A DNA stretch of 64,000 nucleotides, from the NCBI RefSeq assembly GCF_013386115.1, contig NZ_JACAOR010000019.1, positions 124,001 to 188,000 on the forward strand, read 5' to 3'. Shown here one piece after another: positions 52,027 through 60,257 of the stretch; position 1 is the stretch's first letter, and each line of letters begins with the position of its first letter. A program made the position numbers and the translations under genes. Source of the DNA: Pseudomonas gingeri (lineage in GTDB: Bacteria; Pseudomonadota; Gammaproteobacteria; Pseudomonadales; Pseudomonadaceae). The notes below the pieces were generated by a model. The model worked only from the letters and a program-made list of their open reading frames with translations, was not told where the DNA came from and made no database searches.

Positions 52027-52114
52027 TGGAGGTCAATTATCGCGTTACGCAAACGTTGCCTTGCCCGTGACATCCGGGGACACTTGCCCGCCTACCCTGC
52101 CAAGGATGCTTCCC

Positions 52115-53026
52115 GTGAAACCCGTCGATATCGTGCGCATGTTTAGCCTGGCCGCCGTCTGGGGCGCCAGTTTCCTGTTCATGCGCATCATTGCCCCGGT
52201 GCTGGGGGCCTTTCCCACCGCCTTCTTTCGCGTCTCCATCGCCGCCGTCGGACTGCTGGTGATCCTGTCGCTGATGCGCATCAGCTGGGATTTCAAGGGC
52301 AAGTTCAAGGTCTGCCTGATGCTCGGCGTGATCAACTCCGGGCTGCCGGCAACGCTCTACTCGGTCGCGGCCCAGGTGTTGCCGGCCGGCTACTCGTCGA
52401 TCTTCAACGCCACCACGCCACTGATGGGCGTGCTGATCGGCGGCCTGTTCTTCCACGAAAAACTCAGCCTGAACAAGCTGCTGGGGATCTTCCTCGGCCT
52501 GTTCGGCGTCGCGGTGCTGACCCGTGCCGGGCCGGTGACCTTCAACCTGGAATTGCTGATGGGCGCGGCGGCGTGCCTGCTGGCAACCACCAGCTATGGC
52601 TTCGCCGGTTTTCTCACCCGTCGCTGGCTCGACCACCAGGGCGGCCTGGATCCACGGCTGTCGGCCATGGGCAGCATGTTCGGCGCGACCCTGGTGATCC
52701 TGCCGTTCTTCGCCTACAGCGCCATCGCCCACCCGCCGGCCAGCTGGGGTGGAATCAGTGTCTGGGGCTCGCTGCTGGGCCTGGGGCTGGTGTGCACGGC
52801 ATTCGCCTACATCATGTATTTCAAGCTGATCAGCAGCATCGGCCCGGTCAAGTCGATGACCGTGACCTTCATGATCCCGGCGTTCGGGGTGTTGTGGGGC
52901 GCGCTGTTTCTCGATGAGCCGCTGTCGATGGCCCATTTGTATGGCGGGGTGCTGATTGCGGTGGCGTTGTGGCTGGTGTTGAAGCCGGCGGCGGTGGTGA
53001 AGGCCGCCACGGTGGGCGAGCGGTAG
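52115..53026 (+). CDS. EamA/DMT-family transporter
   Basis: A 303-residue protein with ten membrane helices in two EamA repeats (LAAVWGASFLFMRIIAPVLG at the start, FMIPAFGVLWGALFLDEPLS near the end). Probable exporter of unknown substrate. GTG 52115 has AAGGA eight bases upstream; ATG 52106 overlaps that site, so GTG is preferred though databases may use the ATG. It is followed by a REPIN and faces a convergent second EamA gene. Confidence 0.88.
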   Translation: MKPVDIVRMFSLAAVWGASFLFMRIIAPVLGAFPTAFFRVSIAAVGLLVILSLMRISWDFKGKFKVCLMLGVINSGLPATLYSVAAQVLPAGYSSIFNATTPLMGVLIGGLFFHEKLSLNKLLGIFLGLFGVAVLTRAGPVTFNLELLMGAAACLLATTSYGFAGFLTRRWLDHQGGLDPRLSAMGSMFGATLVILPFFAYSAIAHPPASWGGISVWGSLLGLGLVCTAFAYIMYFKLISSIGPVKSMTVTFMIPAFGVLWGALFLDEPLSMAHLYGGVLIAVALWLVLKPAAVVKAATVGER

Positions 53027-53047
53027 TTATCGGGTGGTTTAGGTCCC

Positions 53048-53138
53048 CTTCGCGGGCAAGCCCGCTCCCACAATGTTCGAGCCGTACGCAGGATCTGTGT
53101 AGGACCGAAAACTTGTGGGAGCGAGCTTGCCCGCGAAG
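53048..53138. repeat. REPIN between convergent EamA genes
   Basis: CTTCGCGGGCAAGCCCGCTC at 53048-53067 (continuing CCACAA) is repeated inverted as TTGTGGGAGCGAGCTTGCCC at 53113-53132 (continuing GCGAAG), with one mismatch across 26 bases. It has the same REP core as 34242-34311. It sits between the two convergent transporter genes. Confidence 0.9.
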
Positions 53139-53188
53139 AGGCCGGCCCAGACGCAGCGGCACCCCGCCACTGCGCCCATCGCCGCCAT

Positions 53189-54052
53189 TCAGGCAGCTTT
53201 GCGGAACACGAATACCAACCCGACGATGATCAGCGCCATGCCCAGCATGCTCAGGGCCGCCAGGCGGTTACCGAAGATCAGGTAGTCCATCACCGCTGTC
53301 ACCGCCGGCACCAGGTAGAACAGGCTGGTGACATTCACCAGGTTGCCCCGCGCGATCAAACGGTACAGCAGCAAGGTCGCCAGCACCGACACCACCAGGC
53401 CCATCCACAGTACCGGGACGACGAAGCCGACACCGGTTTCAAAGTGGAACGGCTGGAACGGCACGAAGATCCCGCACAACAACAAGCCGGCCAGGTATTG
53501 CACCGGCAGCGTGCCCAAGGGATTGTCGGTGATGCGTTTCTGCATGATCGAGCCGAAGGTCATGCTCGCCAGCGCCAGCAGGCCGAAGAGCATGCCGGCC
53601 AGGGACATGCCCGCCAGGCCGATGCCCTGGTACACCACCAGGATCAGCCCCGCCAGCCCGAGCCCGAGCCCGAACATCCGGCTCCAGGAGCGCCGCCGCT
53701 CCATCAGTACCGCGGTGAGAATCGGCTGCACGCCCATGATCGTCGCCATGACGCCGGGAGTGACCTTCAGGTCCAGCGCCAGCAGGTAGAAGATCTGGTA
53801 GGCGCCCAGCAACACCATGCCCGTCACCGCGGCGTACAGCATCGGCTTGCCACCCCGGGGCAGCTTGAACTTGAGCAGCGGGATCAACAGCAACAGCCCC
53901 AGCAGGGCAATGGAAAAACGGATCAGCAGAAAGGCGAACGGCGAAGCATGGGCCAGGCCCCACTTGGAGAAGATCGCCCCGCTGCTCCAGAGCAGCACAA
54001 ACAGACTCGTCGAAGCCGCCGCGGTCGCGGATTGTTTCGAAATGACCAACAT
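53189..54052 (-). CDS. EamA/DMT-family transporter
   Basis: A 287-residue protein with ten membrane helices and two EamA repeats (FVLLWSSGAIFSKWGLAHAS at the start, FYLVPAVTAVMDYLIFGNRL in the second repeat). The first repeat resembles exporters of the RhaT/YedA type; substrate unknown. ATG 54052 has AGGTGG five bases upstream. It is convergent with the other EamA gene, which is not a close copy by eye, so this is not a tandem duplication. Confidence 0.9.
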   Translation of the reverse strand: MLVISKQSATAAASTSLFVLLWSSGAIFSKWGLAHASPFAFLLIRFSIALLGLLLLIPLLKFKLPRGGKPMLYAAVTGMVLLGAYQIFYLLALDLKVTPGVMATIMGVQPILTAVLMERRRSWSRMFGLGLGLAGLILVVYQGIGLAGMSLAGMLFGLLALASMTFGSIMQKRITDNPLGTLPVQYLAGLLLCGIFVPFQPFHFETGVGFVVPVLWMGLVVSVLATLLLYRLIARGNLVNVTSLFYLVPAVTAVMDYLIFGNRLAALSMLGMALIIVGLVFVFRKAA

Positions 54053-54153
54053 GGATACCACCTGTGATTCAGGCAAATGCCAACTCAGCTGGGAAGCTGA
54101 AGATTCAGTAGGTTTTTTTCAGGCAGGCAGGGGGCGACAGCAACGGTTGCTGA

Positions 54154-54318
54154 TCAGACCCGGATGCCAACGCCCGGCGGTGATACGACTACGTACACCG
54201 GCGTGCTACTGACAGGTGGTGGGTAATGACTGATCTGCACAGGCTGCTGGTTCCCGCACGGCACTACGCCAGCGTTGACCGCTGAATCGACTACCGCGTT
54301 GATGGGGGAAGCTGGCAT
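54154..54318 (-). CDS. Possible small proline/valine-rich protein (54 residues)
   Basis: An open frame of 54 residues in the 357-bp gap between the EamA gene and lpxO. It is rich in Val, Pro and Ser (HYPPPVSSTPVYVVVSPPG). A weak purine-rich stretch (GAAGAAGA) lies about seven bases before the ATG. It has no known domain. Codon use is intermediate. It could be real or chance; the rest of the gap (54053-54153 and 54319-54409) shows no other feature. Confidence 0.4.
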   Translation of the reverse strand: MPASPINAVVDSAVNAGVVPCGNQQPVQISHYPPPVSSTPVYVVVSPPGVGIRV

Positions 54319-54409
54319 GCGCAGGTCTTCTTCGAAAGAGGATAAACGGTGGATCAGGCGATGCACCGAGCGCTGACTATAACCAGCGCCCGACACAGAT
54401 TGCAACAGG

Positions 54410-55348
54410 TCAGCCGAACAACCAGTAACCCAGCAATGTCAGGACCACCACCGCCAGTACCGGACGCATGATGCGGTAGGCCTTGGGATGCTTGCGCTTC
54501 CACTGCTTGACCACGCCACTGAAGCGATCACTGAAGTTCTTGCTCCAGGCGTAGGCCTGGTTGATGCCGCCGACGCGCTCGTCATCGAGGTTCTGCGGCG
54601 CGGTGGCGCGTCCCAGCAGGCCGCTGACCCAGCGGTTGATCGAGGTCATCAGGCGGTTGCTCAACGGCCGCTCGATATCGCAGAACAGGATCACCCGGGT
54701 CTGCTCGGTTTCGTTCTTGACCCAGTGCACATAGGTCTCGTCGAACATCACGTCCTGGCCGTCGCGCCAGGCGTAGACCTGGCCGTCGACGAAAATCCGG
54801 CAGTCGTCGGAGTTCGGCGTCGACAGGCCCAGGTGGTAGCGCAGCGAGCCGGCGAACGGGTCGCGGTGCGGGTTCAGGTGGCTGCCACCGGGCAACAGGG
54901 CGAACATCGCCCCCTTGACGTTGGGGATGCTGCTGACCAGCGCCACGGTTTTCGGGCAGAGCAGCTCGGCCGAGGGCAGCGGCTTGTCGTACCACTTCAG
55001 GTAGAAACGCTTCCAGCCCTTCTTGAAGAACGAACCAAAACCGGCATCGTTGTTCTTCTCGGCGGCACGGATATAGCCCTCGTCGAACAGGTGCATGGCC
55101 TCTTCGCGAATCACTTCCCAGTTGTCCTTGAGCACATCCAGCTCGGGAAACTTGCTGCGGTCCAGGTACGGTTTGGACGGCACGGCGGAAAACAGGTACA
55201 TCAGGGCGTTGTACGGGGCGAACAGCGCGGAATGGTTGACGAACTGGCGCAGCACCGGCAAACGCGCCTTGCCGCGCAGATGCACGTAAAGCGTACTGCC
55301 GAGGAACAGCAGCAACACGGCGGCCTTGGCGGCAAAGGAAAAGGTCAT
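54410..55348 (-). CDS. lpxO: Lipid A hydroxylase LpxO (Fe/2-oxoglutarate dioxygenase)
   Basis: A 312-residue aspartyl/asparaginyl beta-hydroxylase-family protein. N-terminal membrane helix (AAVLLLFLGSTLYVHL) and C-terminal helix (LAVVVLTLLGYWLFG) flank the catalytic domain. Iron ligands are visible in LNPHRDPFAGSLRYHLGL (His, Asp of HRD) and the second His in FDETYVHWVKNE. LpxO 2-hydroxylates secondary acyl chains of lipid A. AAGGAG lies seven bases before ATG 55348. It is downstream of cysK on the same strand with a hairpin between. Confidence 0.9.
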   Translation of the reverse strand: MTFSFAAKAAVLLLFLGSTLYVHLRGKARLPVLRQFVNHSALFAPYNALMYLFSAVPSKPYLDRSKFPELDVLKDNWEVIREEAMHLFDEGYIRAAEKNNDAGFGSFFKKGWKRFYLKWYDKPLPSAELLCPKTVALVSSIPNVKGAMFALLPGGSHLNPHRDPFAGSLRYHLGLSTPNSDDCRIFVDGQVYAWRDGQDVMFDETYVHWVKNETEQTRVILFCDIERPLSNRLMTSINRWVSGLLGRATAPQNLDDERVGGINQAYAWSKNFSDRFSGVVKQWKRKHPKAYRIMRPVLAVVVLTLLGYWLFG

Positions 55349-55513
55349 TCAGCACTCCTTGAAAATGGGCAACGTCCGGGCAAGGTGATATTCACCCGAC
55401 GTGGCAGCCGGCCATGATAAACATTACCGGCCTCGGGAAAAACCCATCGGCCCGCACATTCCGCATGACCGGTCGCGCAACACAGCCTTTATGTAGCACG
55501 TCCCGCCTGAACC

Positions 55514-55535
55514 GGGACTGATGCAAGTCAGTCCC
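55514..55535 (-). terminator. Hairpin after cysK
   Basis: GGGACTGA and TCAGTCCC form an eight-bp stem with a six-base loop, about 22 bases after the cysK stop; no T-run, so strength is uncertain. Confidence 0.5.
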
Positions 55536-55556
55536 GCGGGCGCCGCCCGTGGCGGT

Positions 55557-56531
55557 TTACTGCTGGATCTCCTGGTCGGTGAACAGATCGCTGAAGAGCA
55601 TGCTCGACAGATAGCGCTCGCCGGAGTCCGGTAGCACCACGACAATGGTCTTGCCCTGCATTTCCGGGGTTTCCGCCAGGCGTACGGCCACGGCCATGGC
55701 CGCGCCACAGGAAATGCCGCAGAGGATCCCCTCCTCCTGCATCAGCCGCAGGGCCATGGCCTTGGATTCGTCGTCCGTGACCAGCTCGACCCGGTCGACC
55801 AGCGAGAGATCGAGGTTCTTCGGCACGAAACCGGCGCCGATGCCCTGGATCTTGTGGGGCGACGGCTTGACCTCCTGTCCGGCCAGGGTCTGGGTGATCA
55901 CCGGCGACGATACCGGTTCCACCGCCACCGACAGGATCGGCTTGCCCTGGGTCAGCTTGATATAGCGCGACACACCGCTGATGGTGCCGCCGGTGCCCAC
56001 GCCCGCCACCAGCACATCGACCGCGCCATCGGTGTCATTCCAGATTTCCGGGCCGGTGGTTTTCTCGTGGATCGCCGGGTTGGCCGGGTTGTCGAACTGC
56101 GCCGGCATGAAGTACCGGGCCGGATCGCCGTTGACGATCTCGGCGGCCTTCTCGATCGCGCCTTTCATGCCCTTGGCCGGCTCGGTCAGCACCAGTTCGG
56201 CCCCCAGGGCCTTGAGCACCTTGCGCCGCTCGATGCTCATGGACGAGGGCATGGTCAGCAGCAGCTTGTAGCCGCGGGCGGCGGCGACAAAGGCCAGGCC
56301 GATCCCGGTATTGCCCGAGGTCGGCTCGACGATGGTCATGCCCGGCTTGAGCCGGCCGCTGCTTTCGGCGTCCCAGATCATGTTCGCGCCGATCCGGCAC
56401 TTCACCGAATACCCCGGGTTGCGCCCTTCGATCTTGGCCAGGATGGTCACACCGCGAGGGGCGATGCGGTTGATCTGAACCAGGGGCGTATTACCGATGG
56501 AATGGGCGTTGTCGGCGAAAATACGGCTCAT
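55557..56531 (-). CDS. cysK: Cysteine synthase A (O-acetylserine sulfhydrylase)
   Basis: A 324-residue PLP enzyme that makes cysteine from O-acetylserine and sulfide. PLP lysine Lys44 is in YSVKCRIGANM; the substrate loop is EPTSGNTGIGLAF; the glycine-rich phosphate-binding loop is GVGTGGTISG; the C-terminal PDSGERYLSS is typical. The long form with NPGYSVK matches CysK rather than CysM. AAAGGA lies seven bases before ATG 56531. Divergent from the DUF748 gene with a 129-bp gap. Confidence 0.95.
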   Translation of the reverse strand: MSRIFADNAHSIGNTPLVQINRIAPRGVTILAKIEGRNPGYSVKCRIGANMIWDAESSGRLKPGMTIVEPTSGNTGIGLAFVAAARGYKLLLTMPSSMSIERRKVLKALGAELVLTEPAKGMKGAIEKAAEIVNGDPARYFMPAQFDNPANPAIHEKTTGPEIWNDTDGAVDVLVAGVGTGGTISGVSRYIKLTQGKPILSVAVEPVSSPVITQTLAGQEVKPSPHKIQGIGAGFVPKNLDLSLVDRVELVTDDESKAMALRLMQEEGILCGISCGAAMAVAVRLAETPEMQGKTIVVVLPDSGERYLSSMLFSDLFTDQEIQQ

Positions 56532-56660
56532 GACGGGGTCCTTTGGGCAACGGTGAGTTGGCTTTCAAGGGTATGCCCCGGGATGTCGGGCGTCCAGTCA
56601 TGGCGAACGTATAGCGCTGCCGGGGGTCCATCGCCTATAGACAGCCTTCGGGGCACGCCG

Positions 56661-57749
56661 ATGAAACGTCGTTACAGCTGGCCGTTGTGGAGCCTGGCAG
56701 GCCTGGTCCTGCTGCTGGTGGTGCTGGACCTGGCCCTGCCTTACCTGGTGCGCCACTACCTGAATGAAAAACTCGCGGACATGGGCGATTACCGTGGCCA
56801 GGTGACCGATGTCGACCTGGCCTTGTGGCGCGGCGCCTATCGGATCAACGGGCTGCAGATCGTCAAGGTCAGCGGCAAGGTGCCCGTACCCTTCGTCAAG
56901 GCGCCGCTGATCGATCTGTCGGTCAGCTGGAAATCCCTGTGGGACAACCACGCGGTGGTGGCCGAGGTGCAGTTCGTCAAGCCGGAGCTGAACTTCGTCG
57001 ACGGTGGCGCCAATAACCGCCAGGCGTCCCAGACCGGCCAGGGCACCGACTGGCGGGCACAGCTGGGCAAGCTGCTGCCCATCACCCTCAACGAGGTGCG
57101 GATCGACGACGGGCGCATCACCTTCCGCAACTTCAACTCGCAGCCGGCGGTCAACCTGCAGGCCACGCAGGTCAATGCCAGCCTCTACAACCTGACCAAT
57201 GTGGTCGACCTCGAAGGCCGCCGCGATGCCCGTTTCGAAGGCAAGGCCCAATTGTTCGGCCAGGCGCCCCTGCAGACCAGCGCCACCTTCGACCCGCTGA
57301 GCAACTTCGAGGACTTCGAGTTCCGCCTGCGGGCCACCGGCATCGAGTTACGGCGTGTCAACGATTTCGCCTCGGCCTACGGCAAGTTCGATTTCAACGG
57401 CGGCAGCGGTGATGTCGTGATCGAGGCCCAGGCCCGCAAGGGCCAGCTCACCGGCTATATCAAGCCGCTGTTGCACGATGTCGAGGTGTTCGACTGGCAA
57501 CAGGACGTCGAGAACCAGAACAAGAGCATCCTGCGTTCGGTATGGGAAGCCATTGTCGGGGCCAGCGAAACCGTGCTGAAAAACCAGAAGAAAAACCAGT
57601 TCGCCACCCGGGTTGAACTCAGCGGCAACGTTCACCAGCAAGATATCAGCGCGTTCCAGGCGTTTTTGCAGATATTGCGCAACGGTTTCATCCAGGCCTT
57701 CAATGCCCGCTATGAACAGCCCAAACCGTCCAGCGATCCGAAGAGCTGA
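56661..57749 (+). CDS. DUF748/AsmA-like membrane-anchored protein
   Basis: A 362-residue protein. An N-terminal membrane helix (LAGLVLLLVVLDLALPYLV, about 12-30) is followed by a periplasmic part made of repeating beta strands (YRGQVTDVDLALWRGAYRIN, LQIVKVSGKVPVPFVKAPLI, INFNG-like turns), the layout of DUF748 and AsmA-like proteins, which span or line lipid transfer paths. It is shorter than typical AsmA relatives. No ribosome site is clear before ATG 56661. It precedes the moxR gene by 142 bp in the same direction; co-transcription is possible. Confidence 0.85.
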   Translation: MKRRYSWPLWSLAGLVLLLVVLDLALPYLVRHYLNEKLADMGDYRGQVTDVDLALWRGAYRINGLQIVKVSGKVPVPFVKAPLIDLSVSWKSLWDNHAVVAEVQFVKPELNFVDGGANNRQASQTGQGTDWRAQLGKLLPITLNEVRIDDGRITFRNFNSQPAVNLQATQVNASLYNLTNVVDLEGRRDARFEGKAQLFGQAPLQTSATFDPLSNFEDFEFRLRATGIELRRVNDFASAYGKFDFNGGSGDVVIEAQARKGQLTGYIKPLLHDVEVFDWQQDVENQNKSILRSVWEAIVGASETVLKNQKKNQFATRVELSGNVHQQDISAFQAFLQILRNGFIQAFNARYEQPKPSSDPKS

Positions 57750-57891
57750 CCGGGTCAGGATGTGACGCTCCATTCAGAGACTGAATAAGCCGTCTGCGTT
57801 CACACTCGACCGGGCACCGCGTTATAGTCGGGCATGGGATTTTCCCGCCGCCCTGTCCGCCAGGCCGGCGTTACCGTTCGAGGAATGACAG

Positions 57892-58737
57892 ATGAAGTTC
57901 GAAGGCACCCAGGCCTACGTCGCCACCGATGATCTGAAGCTGGCCGTCAACGCCGCAATTACCCTGGAGCGTCCGCTGCTGGTCAAGGGCGAGCCCGGGA
58001 CCGGCAAGACCATGCTCGCCGAGCAATTGGCCGAGTCCTTCGGCGCCAAGCTGATCACCTGGCACATCAAGTCCACCACCAAGGCCCACCAGGGCCTCTA
58101 CGAGTACGACGCGGTCAGCCGCCTGCGCGACTCGCAGCTGGGCGTGGACAAGGTCCACGACGTGCGCAACTACCTGAAGAAGGGCAAGCTCTGGGAAGCC
58201 TTCGAATCCGATGAACGGGTGATCCTGCTGATCGACGAGATCGACAAGGCCGACATCGAGTTCCCCAACGACCTGCTGCAAGAACTCGACAAGATGGAGT
58301 TCTACGTCTACGAGATCGATGAAACCATCAAGGCCAGGAAGCGCCCGATCATCATCATTACTTCCAACAATGAAAAGGAACTGCCGGACGCCTTCCTGCG
58401 CCGCTGCTTCTTCCATTACATCGCGTTCCCGGATCGCAACACGCTGCAGAAGATCGTCGACGTGCATTACCCGGACATCAAGAAAGACCTGGTCAGCGAA
58501 GCCCTCGATGTATTCTTCGACGTGCGCAAGGTGCCGGGCCTGAAGAAGAAGCCTTCGACCTCGGAACTGGTGGACTGGTTGAAACTGCTGATGGCCGACA
58601 ACATCGGCGAAGCGGTCCTGCGCGAGCGCGATCCGACCAAGGCCATCCCGCCACTGGCCGGTGCCCTGGTGAAGAACGAGCAGGACGTGCAACTGCTCGA
58701 ACGCCTGGCCTTCATGAGCCGTCGTGGCACCCGCTAG
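57892..58737 (+). CDS. MoxR-family AAA ATPase
   Basis: A 281-residue AAA ATPase. Walker A GEPGTGKTMLA (about 31-41), Walker B VILLIDEIDKAD (about 109-120), sensor 1 ITSNNEKELPDAFLRRC, and the MoxR C-terminal lid. MoxR ATPases act as chaperones that work with a VWA partner, and the VWA gene follows 178 bp later. CGAGGAA lies before ATG 57892. The last base of the TAG stop is also the first base of a MITE-like repeat (58737-58890), so an insertion appears to have happened exactly at the gene end. Confidence 0.93.
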   Translation: MKFEGTQAYVATDDLKLAVNAAITLERPLLVKGEPGTGKTMLAEQLAESFGAKLITWHIKSTTKAHQGLYEYDAVSRLRDSQLGVDKVHDVRNYLKKGKLWEAFESDERVILLIDEIDKADIEFPNDLLQELDKMEFYVYEIDETIKARKRPIIIITSNNEKELPDAFLRRCFFHYIAFPDRNTLQKIVDVHYPDIKKDLVSEALDVFFDVRKVPGLKKKPSTSELVDWLKLLMADNIGEAVLRERDPTKAIPPLAGALVKNEQDVQLLERLAFMSRRGTR

Positions 58738-58890
58738 GCTCTGTCCGAAAGCTGCCTGCGCGTCGATCAGGCTGCGTTAAAAACAGGCTCGGAATGCTCA
58801 TTTAGCGGGCTAAAGTCGAGCGCGACCCCAGCCGTTCCTCGCCTGTTTTTGCCTTGCCTGATCGTCGCTCGGCGAGCTTTCAAACAGACC
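58737..58890. mobile_element. MITE-like imperfect inverted repeat, long copy
   Basis: A 154-bp element with arms of about 50 bases: left GGCTCTGTCCGAAAGCTGCC... and inverted right GGTCTGTTTGAAAGCTCGCC..., both containing GATCAGGC and AAAAACAGGC. The centre (GCTCATTTAGCGGGCTAAAG) forms a small inner stem. It shares ends and the CGATCAGGC block with the element at 51937-52026. It separates moxR from its VWA partner and starts at the last base of the moxR stop codon. Confidence 0.7.
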
Positions 58891-58915
58891 CTCCAGTTTA
58901 TCCGAGGCGATTGCC

Positions 58916-60094
58916 ATGCTGCTCAACCTGTTCAATGAAATGCGCGCGGCCAAGGTTCCGGTTTCGGTGCGTGAATTGCTCGACCTGATCAACGCGCTGA
59001 AACAGCGCGTGACCTTCGCCGACATGGACGAGTTCTACTATCTGGCCCGGGCGATCCTGGTCAAGGACGAACGCCATTTCGACAAGTTCGACCGGGCATT
59101 CGGCGCCTATTTCAACGGCCTGGAAAAACTCGACGATCACCTGCAGGCGCTGATTCCCGAAGACTGGTTGCGCAAGGAATTCGAACGTTCGCTGAGCGAC
59201 GAAGAACGCGCGCAGATCCAGTCCCTCGGCGGCCTCGACAAGCTGATCGAGGAGTTCAAGAAACGCCTGGAAGAACAGAAGGAACGTCACGCCGGTGGCA
59301 ACAAGTGGGTCGGCACCGGCGGCACCAGCCCGTTCGGCTCCGGCGGCTTCAATCCGGAAGGCATCCGCGTCGGCGATGCCGGCAAGCGCCAGGGCAAGGC
59401 GGTCAAGGTCTGGGACCAGCGCGAGTACAAGAACCTCGACGACCAGGTCGAACTGGGCACGCGCAATATCAAGGTGGCCCTGCGCCGCCTGCGCAAGTTC
59501 GCCCGCCAGGGCGCGGCGGAAGAGCTGGATATCGATGGCACCATCGACCACACCGCCCGCGACGCCGGCCTGCTGAACATCCAGATGCGCCCGGAGCGGC
59601 GCAACACCATCAAGCTGTTGCTGCTGTTCGATATCGGCGGCTCGATGGATGCCCATGTGAAGATCTGCGAGGAGCTGTTCTCGGCCTGCAAGACCGAGTT
59701 CAAGCACCTGGAGTACTTCTACTTCCACAATTTCGTTTATGAATCGGTGTGGAAGAACAACCTGCGCCGGGGTTCGGAGCGGACCTCGACCCAGGACCTG
59801 CTGCACAAGTACGGCGCCGACTACAAGGTGATCTTTGTCGGTGACGCGGCGATGGCCCCGTATGAAATCACCCAGGCCGGCGGCAGCGTCGAGCACTGGA
59901 ACGAAGAACCGGGTTATGTGTGGATGCAGCGGTTCATGGAGAAGTACAAGAAGCTTATCTGGATCAACCCGTATCCGAAGGATACCTGGGGTTATACGGC
60001 ATCGACCAATATCGTCCGGGACCTGATCGAGGACCAGATGTACCCGCTGACCCTGCGCGGGCTGGAAGAAGGGATGCGGTTTCTTTCCAAATGA
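58916..60094 (+). CDS. VWA/CoxE-like protein partner of MoxR
   Basis: A 392-residue cytoplasmic protein. The N-terminal 200 residues are charged and helical; the C-terminal half has a von Willebrand A-like domain with LLLFDIGGSMDAH (DxGGS, a variant of the metal-ion motif DxSxS in which the first Ser is replaced by Gly) and VIFVGDAAMAPYE. The family is CoxE-like and works with the MoxR ATPase in assembly or maturation of protein complexes; the target here is not known. GAGG lies eight bases before ATG 58916. Confidence 0.9.
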   Translation: MLLNLFNEMRAAKVPVSVRELLDLINALKQRVTFADMDEFYYLARAILVKDERHFDKFDRAFGAYFNGLEKLDDHLQALIPEDWLRKEFERSLSDEERAQIQSLGGLDKLIEEFKKRLEEQKERHAGGNKWVGTGGTSPFGSGGFNPEGIRVGDAGKRQGKAVKVWDQREYKNLDDQVELGTRNIKVALRRLRKFARQGAAEELDIDGTIDHTARDAGLLNIQMRPERRNTIKLLLLFDIGGSMDAHVKICEELFSACKTEFKHLEYFYFHNFVYESVWKNNLRRGSERTSTQDLLHKYGADYKVIFVGDAAMAPYEITQAGGSVEHWNEEPGYVWMQRFMEKYKKLIWINPYPKDTWGYTASTNIVRDLIEDQMYPLTLRGLEEGMRFLSK

Positions 60095-60100
60095 TGGGGG

Positions 60101-60240
60101 CCTTCGCGGGCCTCTTCGCGGGCAAGCCCGCTTGATCGTTCCCACGCTCCGCGTGGGAATGCAGCCCGTGACGCTCCGCGTCACAAAAGCGGACGCAGAG
60201 CGTCCAGAGGGGCATTCCCACGCGGAGCATGGGAACGATC
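60101..60240. repeat. Nested REP/palindrome cluster
   Basis: Contains one REP core (CTTCGCGGGCAAGCCCGCTT, 60113-60132), then GATCGTTCCCACGCTCCGCG (60134-60153, continuing TGGGAATGC) and its inverse copy at 60212-60240 (27 of 29 bases match), with two smaller palindromes (GTGACGCTCCGCGTCAC and GGACGCAGAGCGTCC) inside. It lies between the convergent VWA and pxpC genes. Confidence 0.85.
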
Positions 60241-60257
60241 AGCGGCTCCTTTGGGCC

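Noticed and set aside
49079..52070. Long plus-strand open frames opposite the hrpA 5' end and aceK
   Set aside because: Antisense frames over two well supported genes, with no independent start signals or domains.
60095..60257. CRISPR-like series of repeats
   Set aside because: The repeats are palindromic REP-type units of different sizes, not direct repeats with regular spacers, and no cas genes are present anywhere in the window.
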